Made by a program: the position numbers and the translations under genes. Positions 30,513-41,572 of a stretch of 64,000 bases of DNA are shown in pieces. The DNA comes from Skeletonema tropicum. Lineage: Eukaryota; Bacillariophyta; Thalassiosirophyceae; Thalassiosirales; Thalassiosiraceae. Every line of letters starts with the position of its first letter. Position 1 is the stretch's first letter. The notes beneath the pieces are model-generated. The model did no database searches and was not told the DNA's origin. It worked only from the letters and a program-made list of their open reading frames with translations. The DNA lies in NCBI GenBank assembly GCA_037178625.1, contig JAWZXG010000028.1, positions 124,001-188,000 on the forward strand, read 5' to 3'.

Positions 30513-31537
30513 TCGATCCATACTTAAAGTACGAATTCATAGGAATAGTATACAAAATTGTTTTTTTGCAACAACATCGGCGAATCTCCACACATCCCCC
30601 ACCATGACAGCCGCTACACTAGTACGCCCACAACTATAATTAAACATTGAATTATAGTATAATATTTAGTAGACGACTTCTCAATAGTGTGTTCTCGACC
30701 GTCGATGCGTTGGTTGTATTGTATTCGCTCCCCCACGACGCCCCCTCCACTATATATATAGGGCATATCTTGTGCATTTCTACCGATGTGCCGCTCACTA
30801 TGGTAGTATTAAACTGAAGGTAATACTGTAAATCGACGCCTCATAATGCACAGTAGTCCTTTCATATGTATGATAATCAATAAACTGCGGTTAAAGTACG
30901 ATATTCTGGCATCGTTACTTGTCCTGATCCAACAATGCCATTGAAAAATATTTTTTTTATTTTCCATATCCGCCAACACTCCGCCACCATCAATACCGCT
31001 ATATTATCACTTCCTCACCCGTTCCCTCAGCACCGACACGTTCCATATATATAGTAACGTTGTTCTGTGCATTGGTTTGGTGATTGATACGGTTCATTGG
31101 TCGATTCTCCACCATATCCATCTGCATACATTTTGTTCAAAATATCGCCCGCCTCGTCTCATTTCGACCACCACAACGTCAATAATAGGCCGATCCGTAT
31201 GGTTCAAAGACCAACAATCATCGCAATAGGGTTAGGGATTGGACCTATGCAATATTCATTGCCATATGAGCCAGTCATGAGGTTGCTTTAGGGTCCTACG
31301 CAGAAACCATACTTTAAGTATGAAGAGGTAGTTTTTTTTGGAGTGCATTTATTTCTTTTGTGTTAGGTCAAAAATAAAGTGGTGATAGTCTTTTCTTATG
31401 TAAAATTCACCGTAGATTCCGATTCTGCCCTTATTTGCTTCTGAAAACGGAGTTATCGTAAAGTTTTAAGGGTCTGAAAATGAAAATCATACTTAAAGTA
31501 TGGTTTTTGGCGTTTTTTCGCGCCGGCCGCGCCCGAA
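30513..31537. other. AT-rich non-coding region with palindromes
   Basis: No gene. Near-perfect palindromes of the form CATACTTTAAGTATG occur at about 30518-30533, 31306-31322 and 31493-31507. TATATATA tracts followed by similar G+C-poor text lie near 30750 and 31045. The two halves (30600-30850 and 30950-31100) share a similar layout (cgcc-rich patch, then tatatatag, then gtgcatt), perhaps a diverged duplication. Confidence 0.5.
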
Positions 31538-31542
31538 CCATC

Positions 31543-31714
31543 GATTCGTTTCTCACACTACGTTAATGATTACGTAATATACAGACTAATCAGTACTACT
31601 GCGATAACATCAACTAATAATATAATTACATGGTAAGGATACATAACAAGGATAAAGATGGTGAGAAGTGAGTGATCGTCTAAGGGAATGAGACGTTCCG
31701 TGCTACACGAAACG
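31543..31714 (-). repeat. Terminal direct repeat (3' LTR in element orientation)
   Basis: 172 bp, starts GATTCGTTTC and ends GAAACG, identical to 37911-38082. It lacks canonical TG...CA ends, but the inverted CGTTTC/GAAACG words near both ends could serve as termini. Confidence 0.8.
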
Positions 31715-32218
31715 CTCCCCGTGAATTGTAAGCTTACGCTTGCGATTCATAAAGCTAAGTCTCATTTCATTGGAAATCTTCTCATCCATTATCGTGCACT
31801 GATTTGGGTAATATATGAAGTCGTTGAAGAAAGTTGGATCCTCTTGTATGAAGGTAATTTCTTCTTGAGTGTGTCCGAGTAGTTGACTCGTTGACTCCGT
31901 CCAGGAGGTATTATCGACATTGTAAAATTCTCGTTGCGGTATACTCCCCCTTGATGATAATGTGTCGGCTCCAAGATTTGTAGATTCAACCGTACTCTGC
32001 TTCTTGTGAATTGAACGATAAGATTCTGATCCTCGCCTTCTCTCCCAACAGAACAGGTATTTCCGCTGGGTCTTCCTCAATCGTCTCCCGTAAAAATCCT
32101 TCCAATCTGTGCTATGTTTTGGGGCTTCTTCGACATGCATTATAGACGTAGCAAGTCTCCTGTCTGGATACCTGTCCAGGTAACGTATAATTCCGTAAAT
32201 AGCTTTCGAGGTGTCCAA
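31703..32218 (-). CDS. Unassigned open frame at the 3' end of the LARD-like element
   Basis: 171 open codons on the element's sense strand without an ATG at the beginning, running through the purine tract and stopping 12 bases inside the LTR. Composition is protein-like (YLDRYPDRRLATSIM, DPTFFNDFIYYP), but I recognise no retroviral domain. It may be the decayed C-terminus of a former gag or pol, or a chance frame in purine-rich DNA. Confidence 0.25.
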   Translation of the reverse strand: MDTSKAIYGIIRYLDRYPDRRLATSIMHVEEAPKHSTDWKDFYGRRLRKTQRKYLFCWERRRGSESYRSIHKKQSTVESTNLGADTLSSRGSIPQREFYNVDNTSWTESTSQLLGHTQEEITFIQEDPTFFNDFIYYPNQCTIMDEKISNEMRLSFMNRKRKLTIHGERFV

Positions 32219-34424
32219 GACGAAGTGCGGTCATGTATTGTGTCATGATGACGACATCAATCTGAATATAAATGCGTCCAAATCCAATCGATCGAAGCAT
32301 TCCCATGATCTGTTGATATCTAGTTGGACACTGTTTTAACTTCTCCCCGTTGGCCGCTGGGTGCATTCAGCCCAATATGATGACCGGTATTAATGTATGC
32401 TTGGATTCCCTCGGCACCAAATCTGGCAACATGTTTTGATCATGCTTGCGGTCAAAATGATCCCTATATACCGGCTGGATCAATCTTCACCAGCCTCTAC
32501 GGTCTCCCCGTAAACGTAAATACCTTTCAATGTACGTCCTTTCAATGTAACCCCTCAGATGCATCGCGGTCCTGTATGCCCGAGTGTCACGAGATGCTTT
32601 GATCAAAATTGATCGTCGTACAGAAATGAGTTGCTGGTATCTTTACCTCTTTCACCGCTTTAGTCCGGTGACTAGTTCTAGCGTTCTGGATACTTAATTG
32701 ATTGAGTTCTCTCTCCTCCTTCTCATTCATCGTGTTGTCTCAGAGGCTCTTGCCATGTCCTTCTTCCTGCCCGAGGTCGTTTATTATTCTCTCAGAGCTT
32801 AATCATCACCTCGTTCGGGTTCTTGGTTCTTGGTAGGATGTCGTTTACGTTGACCGATATTACTATCTCATAATGGATGATGGATTGTGTCCCTAATCGC
32901 GTGTCTTGAGAGTGACTCTTCATCCTGTATACACCTTTGGCAAGCATAGTTCTGTACGTTGTAAATCATGTTACGCATAGTGGCAAATCTTCACTTCATT
33001 CCCTTTATCTTCGCTATCTCAAGTGATTCTAACTTCGAGCCACGTTCTCACTTAAATTCAAGCGTGCGTTGCCCATACAAAAATTCGTGGCCGGTACGTC
33101 TAATGGCAGTTTTGTACATGAGGTAAGCATTGTCCCGTGGGTGACAGATCTGGATCTGTACCTGTGCTGTTTTACCCAAACTTTGATGCGTTTGGCTGTT
33201 CAAGGAGTCGTTTCCTCGCAACCTCTTCTATGTTCCGATATGTGTCGCCTGTATTGCTTGTGTAACATGTGGGATGTCGTGTTTCCAGAGTCAGCATGTG
33301 ACTTCCTTGGTATGTTGGTGTTGGCTCTCCTGCTATTGCCTCATCACCTCTCGCATATCTCTACATCTTTAAGTCGGCCTCTTGTTGTCGTGGTTATATC
33401 GCCTCGTTTAAGTCGGTCTCTTGTTTTCGTGGTTATATCGCCTCGTTCAAGTCGTTTAAATTTGTGCATCAAATTGTCCAGTGCGTCTCTAGTTCAACTC
33501 GCATTAGCCTGGCCTATATCTCGTGTTTCAGCATCACGAGCGAGAGGTATATCACTCATATTCTCCTCGTATGCCGAGTCTTTTGTTGGTCGAGTTGGTG
33601 ATTGGTCGCATCAGTCTCTTGAAGTCTGTGGTGGCTTTACTTCATCTACCACAATTGACATCTAACCGTCCGAGATAACCTATCGATGGCACCCCGTACT
33701 CTGTCAGACCTTCTCCCTTCTCTTGCCGTTTGAGATTGGTCTCACCTGATATATTCCAAATCATTTGCAGCTCCATTATCGTTTGATAATATGAATTTGT
33801 GATCCCTAGTCTGAGTGTCCTACTACAAGTAGGTCGATGCGAGCCTAGTTGTTGTTGTCGTCTCATACTAAGAAGGCTTGTTGTCGATGCATCTAGAATC
33901 GTCTCCAAATGTATTAGGGCGCTCCCGCAGTGCTTGTCATGCAATTGCTCTCAAGTATTGTCAGCAGTCACCTCAACTGCGGGTCCTACGCGTGGTCTTA
34001 ACGTCCTAGTTTCATGGAACTCACTGACAATAACCACTAAGCTATCGAGTCGGCTTGTCGGAAATGTTTTGCTCTGCTCTGCTAACGCAATTATGCCCAT
34101 GTAAGTTATCACGGTGTTCACACCATAGTTATCATGATACAAGTTCAACTTGATGCTATATAGCCGCTCTGTGGGTCATCCAATCTTTCTCATGTTGCTT
34201 CCATTCGACCCGACCAAGGCCCAAGGCGTTCTTCAATATCATTTCTTCATTTGCGCTCTTCCGCCGATATCTTGGTCTGTACTACCTCGTTGATTTCCTC
34301 TGCCACTGTGTCGGGTGATAAGACGTGCATCACGTTCTTCCTAGCTTGACATCTGGCGTTTAATCCACATTCATCAATCTGCCTCGTCTATGCCATCTCT
34401 TTTATCTGACTCTTCTTCTCTGTC

Positions 34425-34500
34425 TCTTTTATCTGCCTCTTCTTCTCTGTCTCGTTTATCTGCCTCTTCTTCTCTGTCTCGTTTATCTGCCTCTTCTGTG
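34425..34500. repeat. Short tandem repeat, tctgcctcttcttctctgtc type
   Basis: Three to four copies of a unit of about 28 bp made of ctcgtttatctgcctcttcttctctgt; one of many small arrays inside the LARD-like element. Confidence 0.7.
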
Positions 34501-34783
34501 CCATCTTGGGAATGTCAAGTATAAATATTCTCCCCTGCTTGACATTCAATTATTGGTCTACACGAGGTATTGCTGCCCCTTCTTGATCCTATCGAGTGTC
34601 TCCCGGTCTTGGATGTCGACCCGTCTCCAGTTCAGTGCGCATTGTTTTCACCATGTTGTTCAATCGTCCTTCACTCTGGACTCCTCATTGGTAAGATGCT
34701 ATGGAGTATTTCGTTATGCCTTGGTAGTCATGGCTCGTACATTTGTTCGTCCCTTATTCTCGTACATTTGTTTGTCCCTTGTC

Positions 34784-34908
34784 CGCAGGGCGTTTCTCCA
34801 CCAATCTATTCTCTTCAGCTTTGTTTCTCCTTTGCCGCAGGGCGTTTCTCCACCAATCTATTCTCTTCAGCTTTGTTTCTCCTTTGCCGCAGGGCGTTTC
34901 TCCATCAA
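34784..34908. repeat. 54-bp tandem repeat
   Basis: Two full copies and a partial third of a unit containing cgcagggcgtttctccacc and ctcttcagctttgtttctcc. Confidence 0.8.
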
Positions 34909-36904
34909 TTCGGATTAGATTATCATCCGCTCATCATGATGGATAGTAACGTCCTTGTCTGCGGTCCGTTCTTCAAACTACCTCCTCGGCTCATCATGAT
35001 GGATAATAACGTCCGCGGTCGTGTTGTTCTGGCTATATCCAATTTCTTGTCTTTTACACCTTGTCATAGACTACAGCTTGTATTCGCGCCCGCTGTTATC
35101 AAAGCGACACAGCTCGTACTATATATTGGCTACGCTTATACTGAGGGATCTTTTGCCAAGATGAGGTCTTCCTATTTCTTTACATCTCAACCACATCAAG
35201 CCTGCGATTCAAAATAAGAATGTTTGTCGATTGTTAATATTTGTGTTCGCTTCCGATTCACTTTGAATGCCCGTGCACCATTACACGCATCTAATATTTG
35301 CTCCGTCATAGAGTTCCGGAGTAACCAACTCTGTTGCTACGATCTTCTGTACGCCGATCCCAAGGTATATTGTATGTACAACATCATGGAATTTGTCTTT
35401 GTCCCTGTCTCATCACATGGCATGAAGCTACTCCCTATCAAGTACTTGTTGACAAGCCGTTTCTTGTCATGATCGAGTTGCCACCTATTCCTTATTTTTA
35501 CAGCAAGTGCTGTCCATTTCTCTCTTTCTCTCCCTCTCCCTTCCTGGAGGAAGAGTTGTTAGATGAAACACTCTGTGCCATTCTCTCCCCATCTTTCTCG
35601 CAACATCATGGAGCTCTGTCTGCGGGTGTGCTGTACTCAATTTAGGGGATGCCATTCACTGATCTGGTTTGACCGGAGATAAAGGGATGCTCACACGAAT
35701 TGTGCCAAAGTACTTGCACATACATATCATCAGAGTAACTATCACGCCGGTCGGCTCAAAATGCCATAACCTTAAATGTCATAGCTTTGCTGTAACTGTA
35801 AGCGTTCAGGCATTCATCTTGTGTTTCAGTTTCACATTGCTTATATTCATGTCTTGAGATCAACCTCTTCCCGGCTTCCATTTGTAATCGACTTCTCATG
35901 CAGAGCAGTCCCGAATACTATTCTCACATTTATGCCCTCAAAAGGATTTTTATTCATACTTGTCGTGGTTAACGTTTGATCTCATTCTCAAGCAGGGATG
36001 CTTGTATTTCTGATAGTATCTTGTCTCCGATTCCATGTCAGATCTCTCCATGAGGTTTTGGATAGTGTACTTGGCATCCGTGACGTGCAACCTATTATAT
36101 TACCAGCCCGCGTTCATTACCGTGAGCACTCTCGTTCTGGCCCGATAAGTCAGATCTCTATGATCTCTCAGAGTTTATGTGCATCTGTTGGTTAACCGCT
36201 GTTCTTGCTATTCATCTGTCTCTTAGTCCTGCTCAGTTTTCTTCGGTATTCTACTCCTCGTATACGGCAGTTGTCCTCTATCGGACTGTCTTCCTGTATA
36301 TCAAAGGCTTCACGTTGATTATCGTGTTCGACATCTCTCCTCTAGAGTATCTCCCCTCAGCTTTCGTCCGAGGTGCGGCCACTCTAATCTAACTAATATG
36401 ACATAGTTAACAGTGACCCTATCTTCTGGGTGCACATTAGTTTTCATCTACTACTCTGGCCTTTTCAGCTCTCTTGTCGTCTCTCGTACAAAATATTTCT
36501 ATCTCTCTTCATGACCAATCACAATCCCTATTCTTTTTCATTCCCGACCGATCATGTTCCCTATTCTTTTCCGCTTACCAACATTACAGGCACTCCGGCC
36601 GTCTCACTTTACGCCAGGCACTCCGGCCATCTTTTCTCCGTCAGGCACTTCGACCATGACTATTACTATTTATGCTCTCGTTCAGGTGTTTGCCTCACTT
36701 ACTCGATCTATTTCATTCTTTCCTATTCTAGGCTCCGCTGGCCCCACCTCCTGGTGGTATTTCTCTTTCTTCTCCAACGACGCGGTGGCGCTTTGCCATT
36801 TACGTTTACTTTTCCTCTATCTCTCCAAGAATGCGGCGGCATTTTGCCATTGACTGTTACATCGTTAATATTCTCTGTTATCCCTATTCCATTCGTGATC
36901 CTGC

Positions 36905-37045
36905 TGGCTCCTTGCAGCGATATTCTTTAATATTCCCTATCTGCTGGCTCCTTGCAGCAATTTCTCGTGTTACCACTGGCTCCTTGCAGCAATTTCCGTC
37001 GCCCTTGGCTCCTTGCAGGGTCTATACTGGCTCCTTGCAGTATTT
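36905..37045. repeat. TGGCTCCTTGCAG repeat cluster
   Basis: Five copies of TGGCTCCTTGCAG with irregular spacing (about 20-55 bp), just left of the 35-bp minisatellite. Confidence 0.8.
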
Positions 37046-37131
37046 CTGTTCTTCCGATCACCCCTCATGGGTGATTATCCGTATGTTTCCGTTTCCACAC
37101 CCCGCCTGGGTGATATATGGGTTTCCTTGTT

Positions 37132-37480
37132 TCCACACCGCAGGATCTGCTCCTGGGTGATATTTTGCCGCACCGCAGGATCCGCTCCTGGGTGATATTT
37201 TGCCGCACCGCAGGATCAGCTCCTGGGTGATATTTTGCCGCACCGCAGGATCAGCTCCTGGGTGATATTTTGCCGCACCGCAGGATCCGCTCCTGGGTGA
37301 TATTTTGCCGCACCGCAGGATCAGCTCCTGGGTGATATTTTGCCGCACCGCAGGATCAGCTCCTGGGTGATATTTTGCCGCACCGCAGGATCAGCTCCTG
37401 GGTGATATTTTGCCGCACCGCAGGATCAGCTCCTGGGTGATATTTTGCCGCACCGCAGGATCCGCTCCTGGGTGATATCT
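37132..37480. repeat. 35-bp minisatellite, about ten copies
   Basis: Near-perfect 35-bp units (gccgcaccgcaggatc.gctcctgggtgatatttt, one variable base, C or A). Each contains a small palindrome CAGGATCCGCTCCTG. Uniform spacing and no unique spacers, so it is not a CRISPR array. Confidence 0.9.
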
Positions 37481-37910
37481 GTTTCCAGCTCCACGTCTAG
37501 TGGTGCCTATCCGTCAATAGTTAGTTTGGGCCAATTCCTTTTATGCAGACGGGGGCATTCCTCCCCAGCAGGGCCGATTTATTTATCGCCAGCATTCCTC
37601 GGCGATGGTTGTTGATATCCCAGGTGTCCTTACTGGAGGGCCAATTATTATGCCGGCGTCCTCGGCAATTCATTATATCGATATCGAATCTCTTTCCTCC
37701 TTTCCTCCCGCATTCCTCGGCAAATTCTTATCGCTCCTCCCAGTCAAATATAACCTCAGTGAACTGGTTCCATTTCCTCATACTTATTATGTCCGCGTTC
37801 CTCCCCGTCGGAGAATAGAATAAATATTGTCATCATTTTCTCCCCGTATTCTATTCTTTTCGAACGCTGCCATCGTAGATACAGCCGTGAGAATGGCTGT
37901 CTGATAAACC

Positions 37911-38082
37911 GATTCGTTTCTCACACTACGTTAATGATTACGTAATATACAGACTAATCAGTACTACTGCGATAACATCAACTAATAATATAATTACATG
38001 GTAAGGATACATAACAAGGATAAAGATGGTGAGAAGTGAGTGATCGTCTAAGGGAATGAGACGTTCCGTGCTACACGAAACG
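37911..38082 (-). repeat. Terminal direct repeat (5' LTR in element orientation)
   Basis: Identical to 31543-31714; followed by CCATC. Confidence 0.8.
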
Positions 38083-39002
38083 CCATCATGACCATGGTAT
38101 TGCATACTCAATAATATGTTGTATTATGGATCGGGCTGCCACGCCCAAAGTCAAAATAATCGACAGTACCCAACCCAGTTTTCAATGCCGATTCCGATTA
38201 TGCAAGTGGTGGCGGTCGAATCAAAGATGTTCTGATCGTATGCGCTCTGATTACCACAGACACAAAATGCCGGGCAACACATAACACTGCTCATAATAAT
38301 AAGTTGCGGCGATTTGTAATAGCTGCATAATGACTCTTTCTATATATGATAATATAATTGATGTTTAATCTCTTTTTTAATCATTACACACCAAATGTAC
38401 GTATTAATCGAGTAGTAGGTAGATTCATCCGCAGCTGGTTCGATGCCATCATCTGATTGGAAGGAAACTGTTAGTAGTCATACGATACTCTGAAACCAAC
38501 GTGAATTGCTCATAATAGACGGATGCTGATATTGCTTGGGAGAGAGCCCTCGACCTCCATTACTTTTGGCACCATTACTTCACTTCTTTTCTGTCAGATA
38601 TGCACTCTCTTTTTGATGTTTTGTGGAAATTATCCATGTCCAATTCCCACCTCCTGCCTCCTGTTTTAACCATGCCACTTCATACATCATGGAATACCCA
38701 GTCACACTCTCAAAGATATAGATCGCCGTCTAATAGCATCCAGGTCGCGCTTGCAAATTGTTTAATGACAGAGCAACTACACCTATTCATCTGAATACCA
38801 TACATACGTAAATGAAGAGCACTATCACACTCCTGATATTGCCCTGCCTTTTCCAACGGCGAGCGACGGTTGATGGATAAATAAGGGCACTATTTCACAG
38901 AAAGGATATAAGAGAGTGAGTTACTGCAATTGTACCATCTAACTTTAAGTTCATGGTGTGATGCAACCTGATGCAACGAGCAACATGCCAAAGACATCAA
39001 CT

Positions 39003-39075
39003 CGCTCCTCGCTCCATTCACTCCAAGCTAGACTCCGAGACACTCCATACCGCTCCGAGACAGACTCCGAGACAA
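39003..39075. repeat. CTCCGAGACA-type minisatellite, locus 2
   Basis: Short version of the array at 51781-51980 in the other copy of segment A; same unit as 24226-24365. Confidence 0.8.
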
Positions 39076-39100
39076 TCGTGGCACGTCGGCAGGGTGTGAC

Positions 39101-39961
39101 ATGCCGCCGAGACCTAGCGACAAAAGGAGCTTGTATGGCAGGATGGCAGGAGATAATATATCTACAATGGTTGATGGACACTATATCTTTGATTTGCCTC
39201 TCTACAGTAATCTAGCATTCAGCTTAACGGTTGAAAGGGCGAAATATTTGGAGACGGAGCGTGTAGATGCTAATTCGGTTGCACAGTCCATCGTCAAAAG
39301 TGTCGAAAACTACGACTCCGCCAATAGGTAGGCTTGCTGAATTCAACTTGAACCGAGTTGCTGTTGCAAGAGGTGGGGAGCACAATCAGGCCCGTTATGA
39401 TGAGGGAACTTGGGATTCATACTTCCAAGCCCCCGATTTCGACTGGAATATCATCAAGATCATCAAGCAGACTGAGCGTCAGTGTATGCTCGTGTTCTGT
39501 GACCTATTCTCTACCGGCTATGCCCATTCTGCTCACTTGCCGTCTTCTATCTATTTGGTGGTCTCCGCCGTGACAATGTTAGTGCTCTCAAAGCGCCCTA
39601 CATCTTCCCCCACTTGAGAAATATGAAAAATGAAAGTGTTGCAACTAGAATGACAAAAATTCTCCGCAATAATATTGAGCACGAGCTCCGTCGGAAAACG
39701 TTGTTCACGTCACGATCGATGAGAAAGGGCAGCATGACGAGTTCCGGTTACACCGCCCGAGATCTATCTTACGAGGAGGAACTTGCTCGCAGTGGGCATA
39801 CAATTCTACCCGCCAACACCTTTGGAGAAGACAATGCTTCTATGGGCATCAGAAGAGCATCCCACCAAGAAGCAGAAGGCCACGGCAAGTACCCCTCCAG
39901 AATCAGAGACAGCCAATGCAGGTACCACCTAACAATCAGCCTACAATACCGTTGTGGCTAA
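39101..39961 (+). pseudogene. Broken tyrosine recombinase (Crypton/DIRS-like), copy 1
   Basis: Three overlapping frames read as one protein after two frame changes near 39315 and 39510. The first has GHYIFDLPLYSNLAF. The second has NRVAVARGGEHNQARYDEG, like the first catalytic Arg region of tyrosine recombinases (R-x-GE). The third has FYLFGGLRRDNVSALKAP, IFPHLRNMKNESVATRM, TSRSMRKGSMT and LARSGHTI. SRSMRKG and the following SGH resemble the HxxR ... H/W part of YR enzymes in Cryptons and DIRS elements. No C-terminal Tyr can be placed with confidence. The same lesions occur in the second copy, so the gene was dead before the segment duplicated. Family assignment is from memory of motif layout and is moderate at best. 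Confidence 0.4.
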
Positions 39962-40581
39962 TGCCATCAAATCTACAGGGAGCAATAAGACTGGTGGTGT
40001 TACTGTCCTGACTGAGTTGGAGAGGTTTGTGGAAGTTGGCACCATTAGTAAAAAACAAAAGGATTTTCTTAGTGCCCGCAGTGTGGGGCTTGTTAGAATG
40101 CCACACCATCCCCAGAATGCTTTGCAAAGGCATCCCAATTTTCGCTGAGTGGGGAGGGACCCACAGAAGCGCTGAAATCGAAATCTATCTGTCGAACCGC
40201 ATGCTCCCGGTGAAATTGCGGGAAATCCTTAAGTGTAGTCTTGATCCTTAAGTGTAGAACGCAGAAATTATTGCGGGAAGCAATTTACTTAGGCGAATTC
40301 ATTGTCGTTACATACCCGATCAGTTCGAATCGTTACGAATGTTACAGTAATCGTTGGGGAGTGGAGCAATCTTTTAAAACTCTCCACCGCCTCGTTCATC
40401 TTACTATCCATTACAAAAACGAATGAATCCAAGCCGGCAGATCGACGTCGAATGATTTATTGTATTGAAGCAGCTTTCGAAGATGTCTGGTGCTGAGGTT
40501 CTGATTAGAAGCTTGTTCTATTCGAGCGTTCTCAACATCGGTGTGATTCGTTTGATTCGATTTTAACCTAATAATAAAATA

Positions 40582-40981
40582 ATGCCTCCTAGAAGAAGAA
40601 GAACACGACGGCGACGTAGTGATGCCGATACAGCTGATAACACTAACGTCAAGATTCAAGAGCAACTGGTGGGTATTCGCAATGCTTTTGACAATGAGAC
40701 GCATTTTGTAAGAATTATATAATTATTGGAGGAATAAAAGTCGTACTGATGATGAAGCTAAGAGAGGTCATTCTGCATGGAAAAAATTATTGAATTTGAG
40801 AGCAAAGTATGATCGGCTTGCTCAGGAAGAGAATGATGCTCGATTAGCTCAGGAGGAAGAGGAACGTCGTCGGCAGGAAGAAGAAGAGTGCAATAGTGCC
40901 GAAGAGAATGCAGAAAGAGCGGCAGGAAATGCAGCAATAGGAGAGCTGTCTCCTGCTCTTGCAATCTGTCGATTTGTTTAA
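40582..40981 (+). pseudogene. Gag-N-terminus-like coiled-coil fragment, frameshifted
   Basis: Begins MPPRRRRTRRRRSDADTA, continues LVGIRNAFDNETHFVRI, then a one-base shift near 40718 brings in YNYWRNKSRTDDEAKRGHSAWKK, LRAKYDRLAQEE and a long acidic/Gln coiled coil (LAQEEEERRRQEEEE). FDNETHF is reminiscent of FDNEHFF in the gag at 26343. Probably a decayed copia gag start; the evidence is thin. Confidence 0.3.
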
Positions 40982-41138
40982 GAATATTGTACGTTTCGTT
41001 CGTATGGTACCATCAATTCGATTGATCGAATAAAGCAATGCTGCCTGCTTGAGCAATGAAATGGCTTGCAATGCGAAAGAAAAGGAAAAGGATTTTACAG
41101 CTTCCAATCGTGCCTGCGAGAACATAGGCCAGTCTGCC

Positions 41139-41178
41139 GCCGACCCCATCGCCTGCCTCTCGCAGGCATGGGGTCGGC
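41139..41178. other. Strong 40-nt hairpin
   Basis: Arms GCCGACCCCAT (41139-41149) and ATGGGGTCGGC (41168-41178) enclose a second stem GCCTGC/GCAGGC with a CTCTC loop; the only irregularity is a bulged C at 41150. It lies between segment A and unit B in otherwise empty DNA. Confidence 0.8.
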
Positions 41179-41572
41179 GTTCCAAAATCTAATCAAAGAT
41201 ACCAGTGTGGCTTCCTGAGGTTGCCACTCATCTTTCAGCTTCAGCTGCGTGAATCCGCATCCGTCTATTACTGCTTTATCTCTTCTCTATTACTCGCACA
41301 CGGTCTTCGGGACCAGCCCGAGCACCTCCAGGATTAAATTCTTCTTTCTCTACTGACACTGGTGTCTAGAGAGTAGTGACTAAAATAATCTATCTATCTA
41401 TCTTCATTAGTCCTATCTTTTTCACTTGGCTCTAACTCTACCTAATACCCTACCCCACTCACTATCCTCGCACACGGTGCACCCTAGTTTCAAAGTCCAT
41501 CCTCAATGATATATGAAGAATGATTTGATTATTGGACTCCCTGATTATAATTCCCTGGGGTCTGAAGGGGCT
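41179..41572. other. Spacer between segment A and unit B
   Basis: No gene recognised. Contains a short ctat microsatellite (about 41388-41402) and pyrimidine-rich text. Confidence 0.5.

Larger units (their letters stand above)
31543..38082 (-). mobile_element. Large LTR-bounded non-coding retroelement (LARD-like)
   Basis: Two 172-bp direct repeats, identical by eye (31543-31714 and 37911-38082), are flanked by CCATC on both sides (31538-31542 and 38083-38087). On the minus strand a purine tract ACGGGGAG sits right before the left copy, so the element reads right to left, with the 5' LTR at 37911-38082. The sequence next to that LTR (GGTTTATCAGAC on the minus strand) loosely resembles an initiator-Met tRNA primer site. 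The 6.2-kb interior is strongly pyrimidine-rich on the plus strand, has no gag or pol motif and is full of short tandem repeats. Identical LTRs imply recent mobility in trans. Confidence 0.75.
38253..40834. repeat. Duplicated segment A, copy 1
   Basis: Almost identical to 51022-53917. Main differences are a 320-bp stretch missing here at about 39074 (within and after the minisatellite) and indels of a few bases near 39450, 40250 and 40310. It carries a broken tyrosine-recombinase gene and a copia-gag-like N-terminal piece. Confidence 0.9.

Noticed and set aside
33069..33665. 198-codon plus-strand frame in the LARD-like element
   Set aside because: Hydrophobic/Ser-rich translation of pyrimidine-rich DNA, opposite to the inferred sense strand; no motif.
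34570..35217. 215-codon plus-strand frame containing tandem repeats
   Set aside because: Same pyrimidine bias; the 54-bp repeat runs through it and the translation looks like noise.
37058..37348. Repeat protein encoded by the 35-bp array
   Set aside because: The unit is not a multiple of three; the frame rotates and is open only by chance.
37132..37480. CRISPR array
   Set aside because: Direct repeats are contiguous with no unique spacers, in eukaryotic DNA; a minisatellite.
41388..41402. CTAT microsatellite as a notable feature
   Set aside because: Only about three units; common by chance in such DNA.
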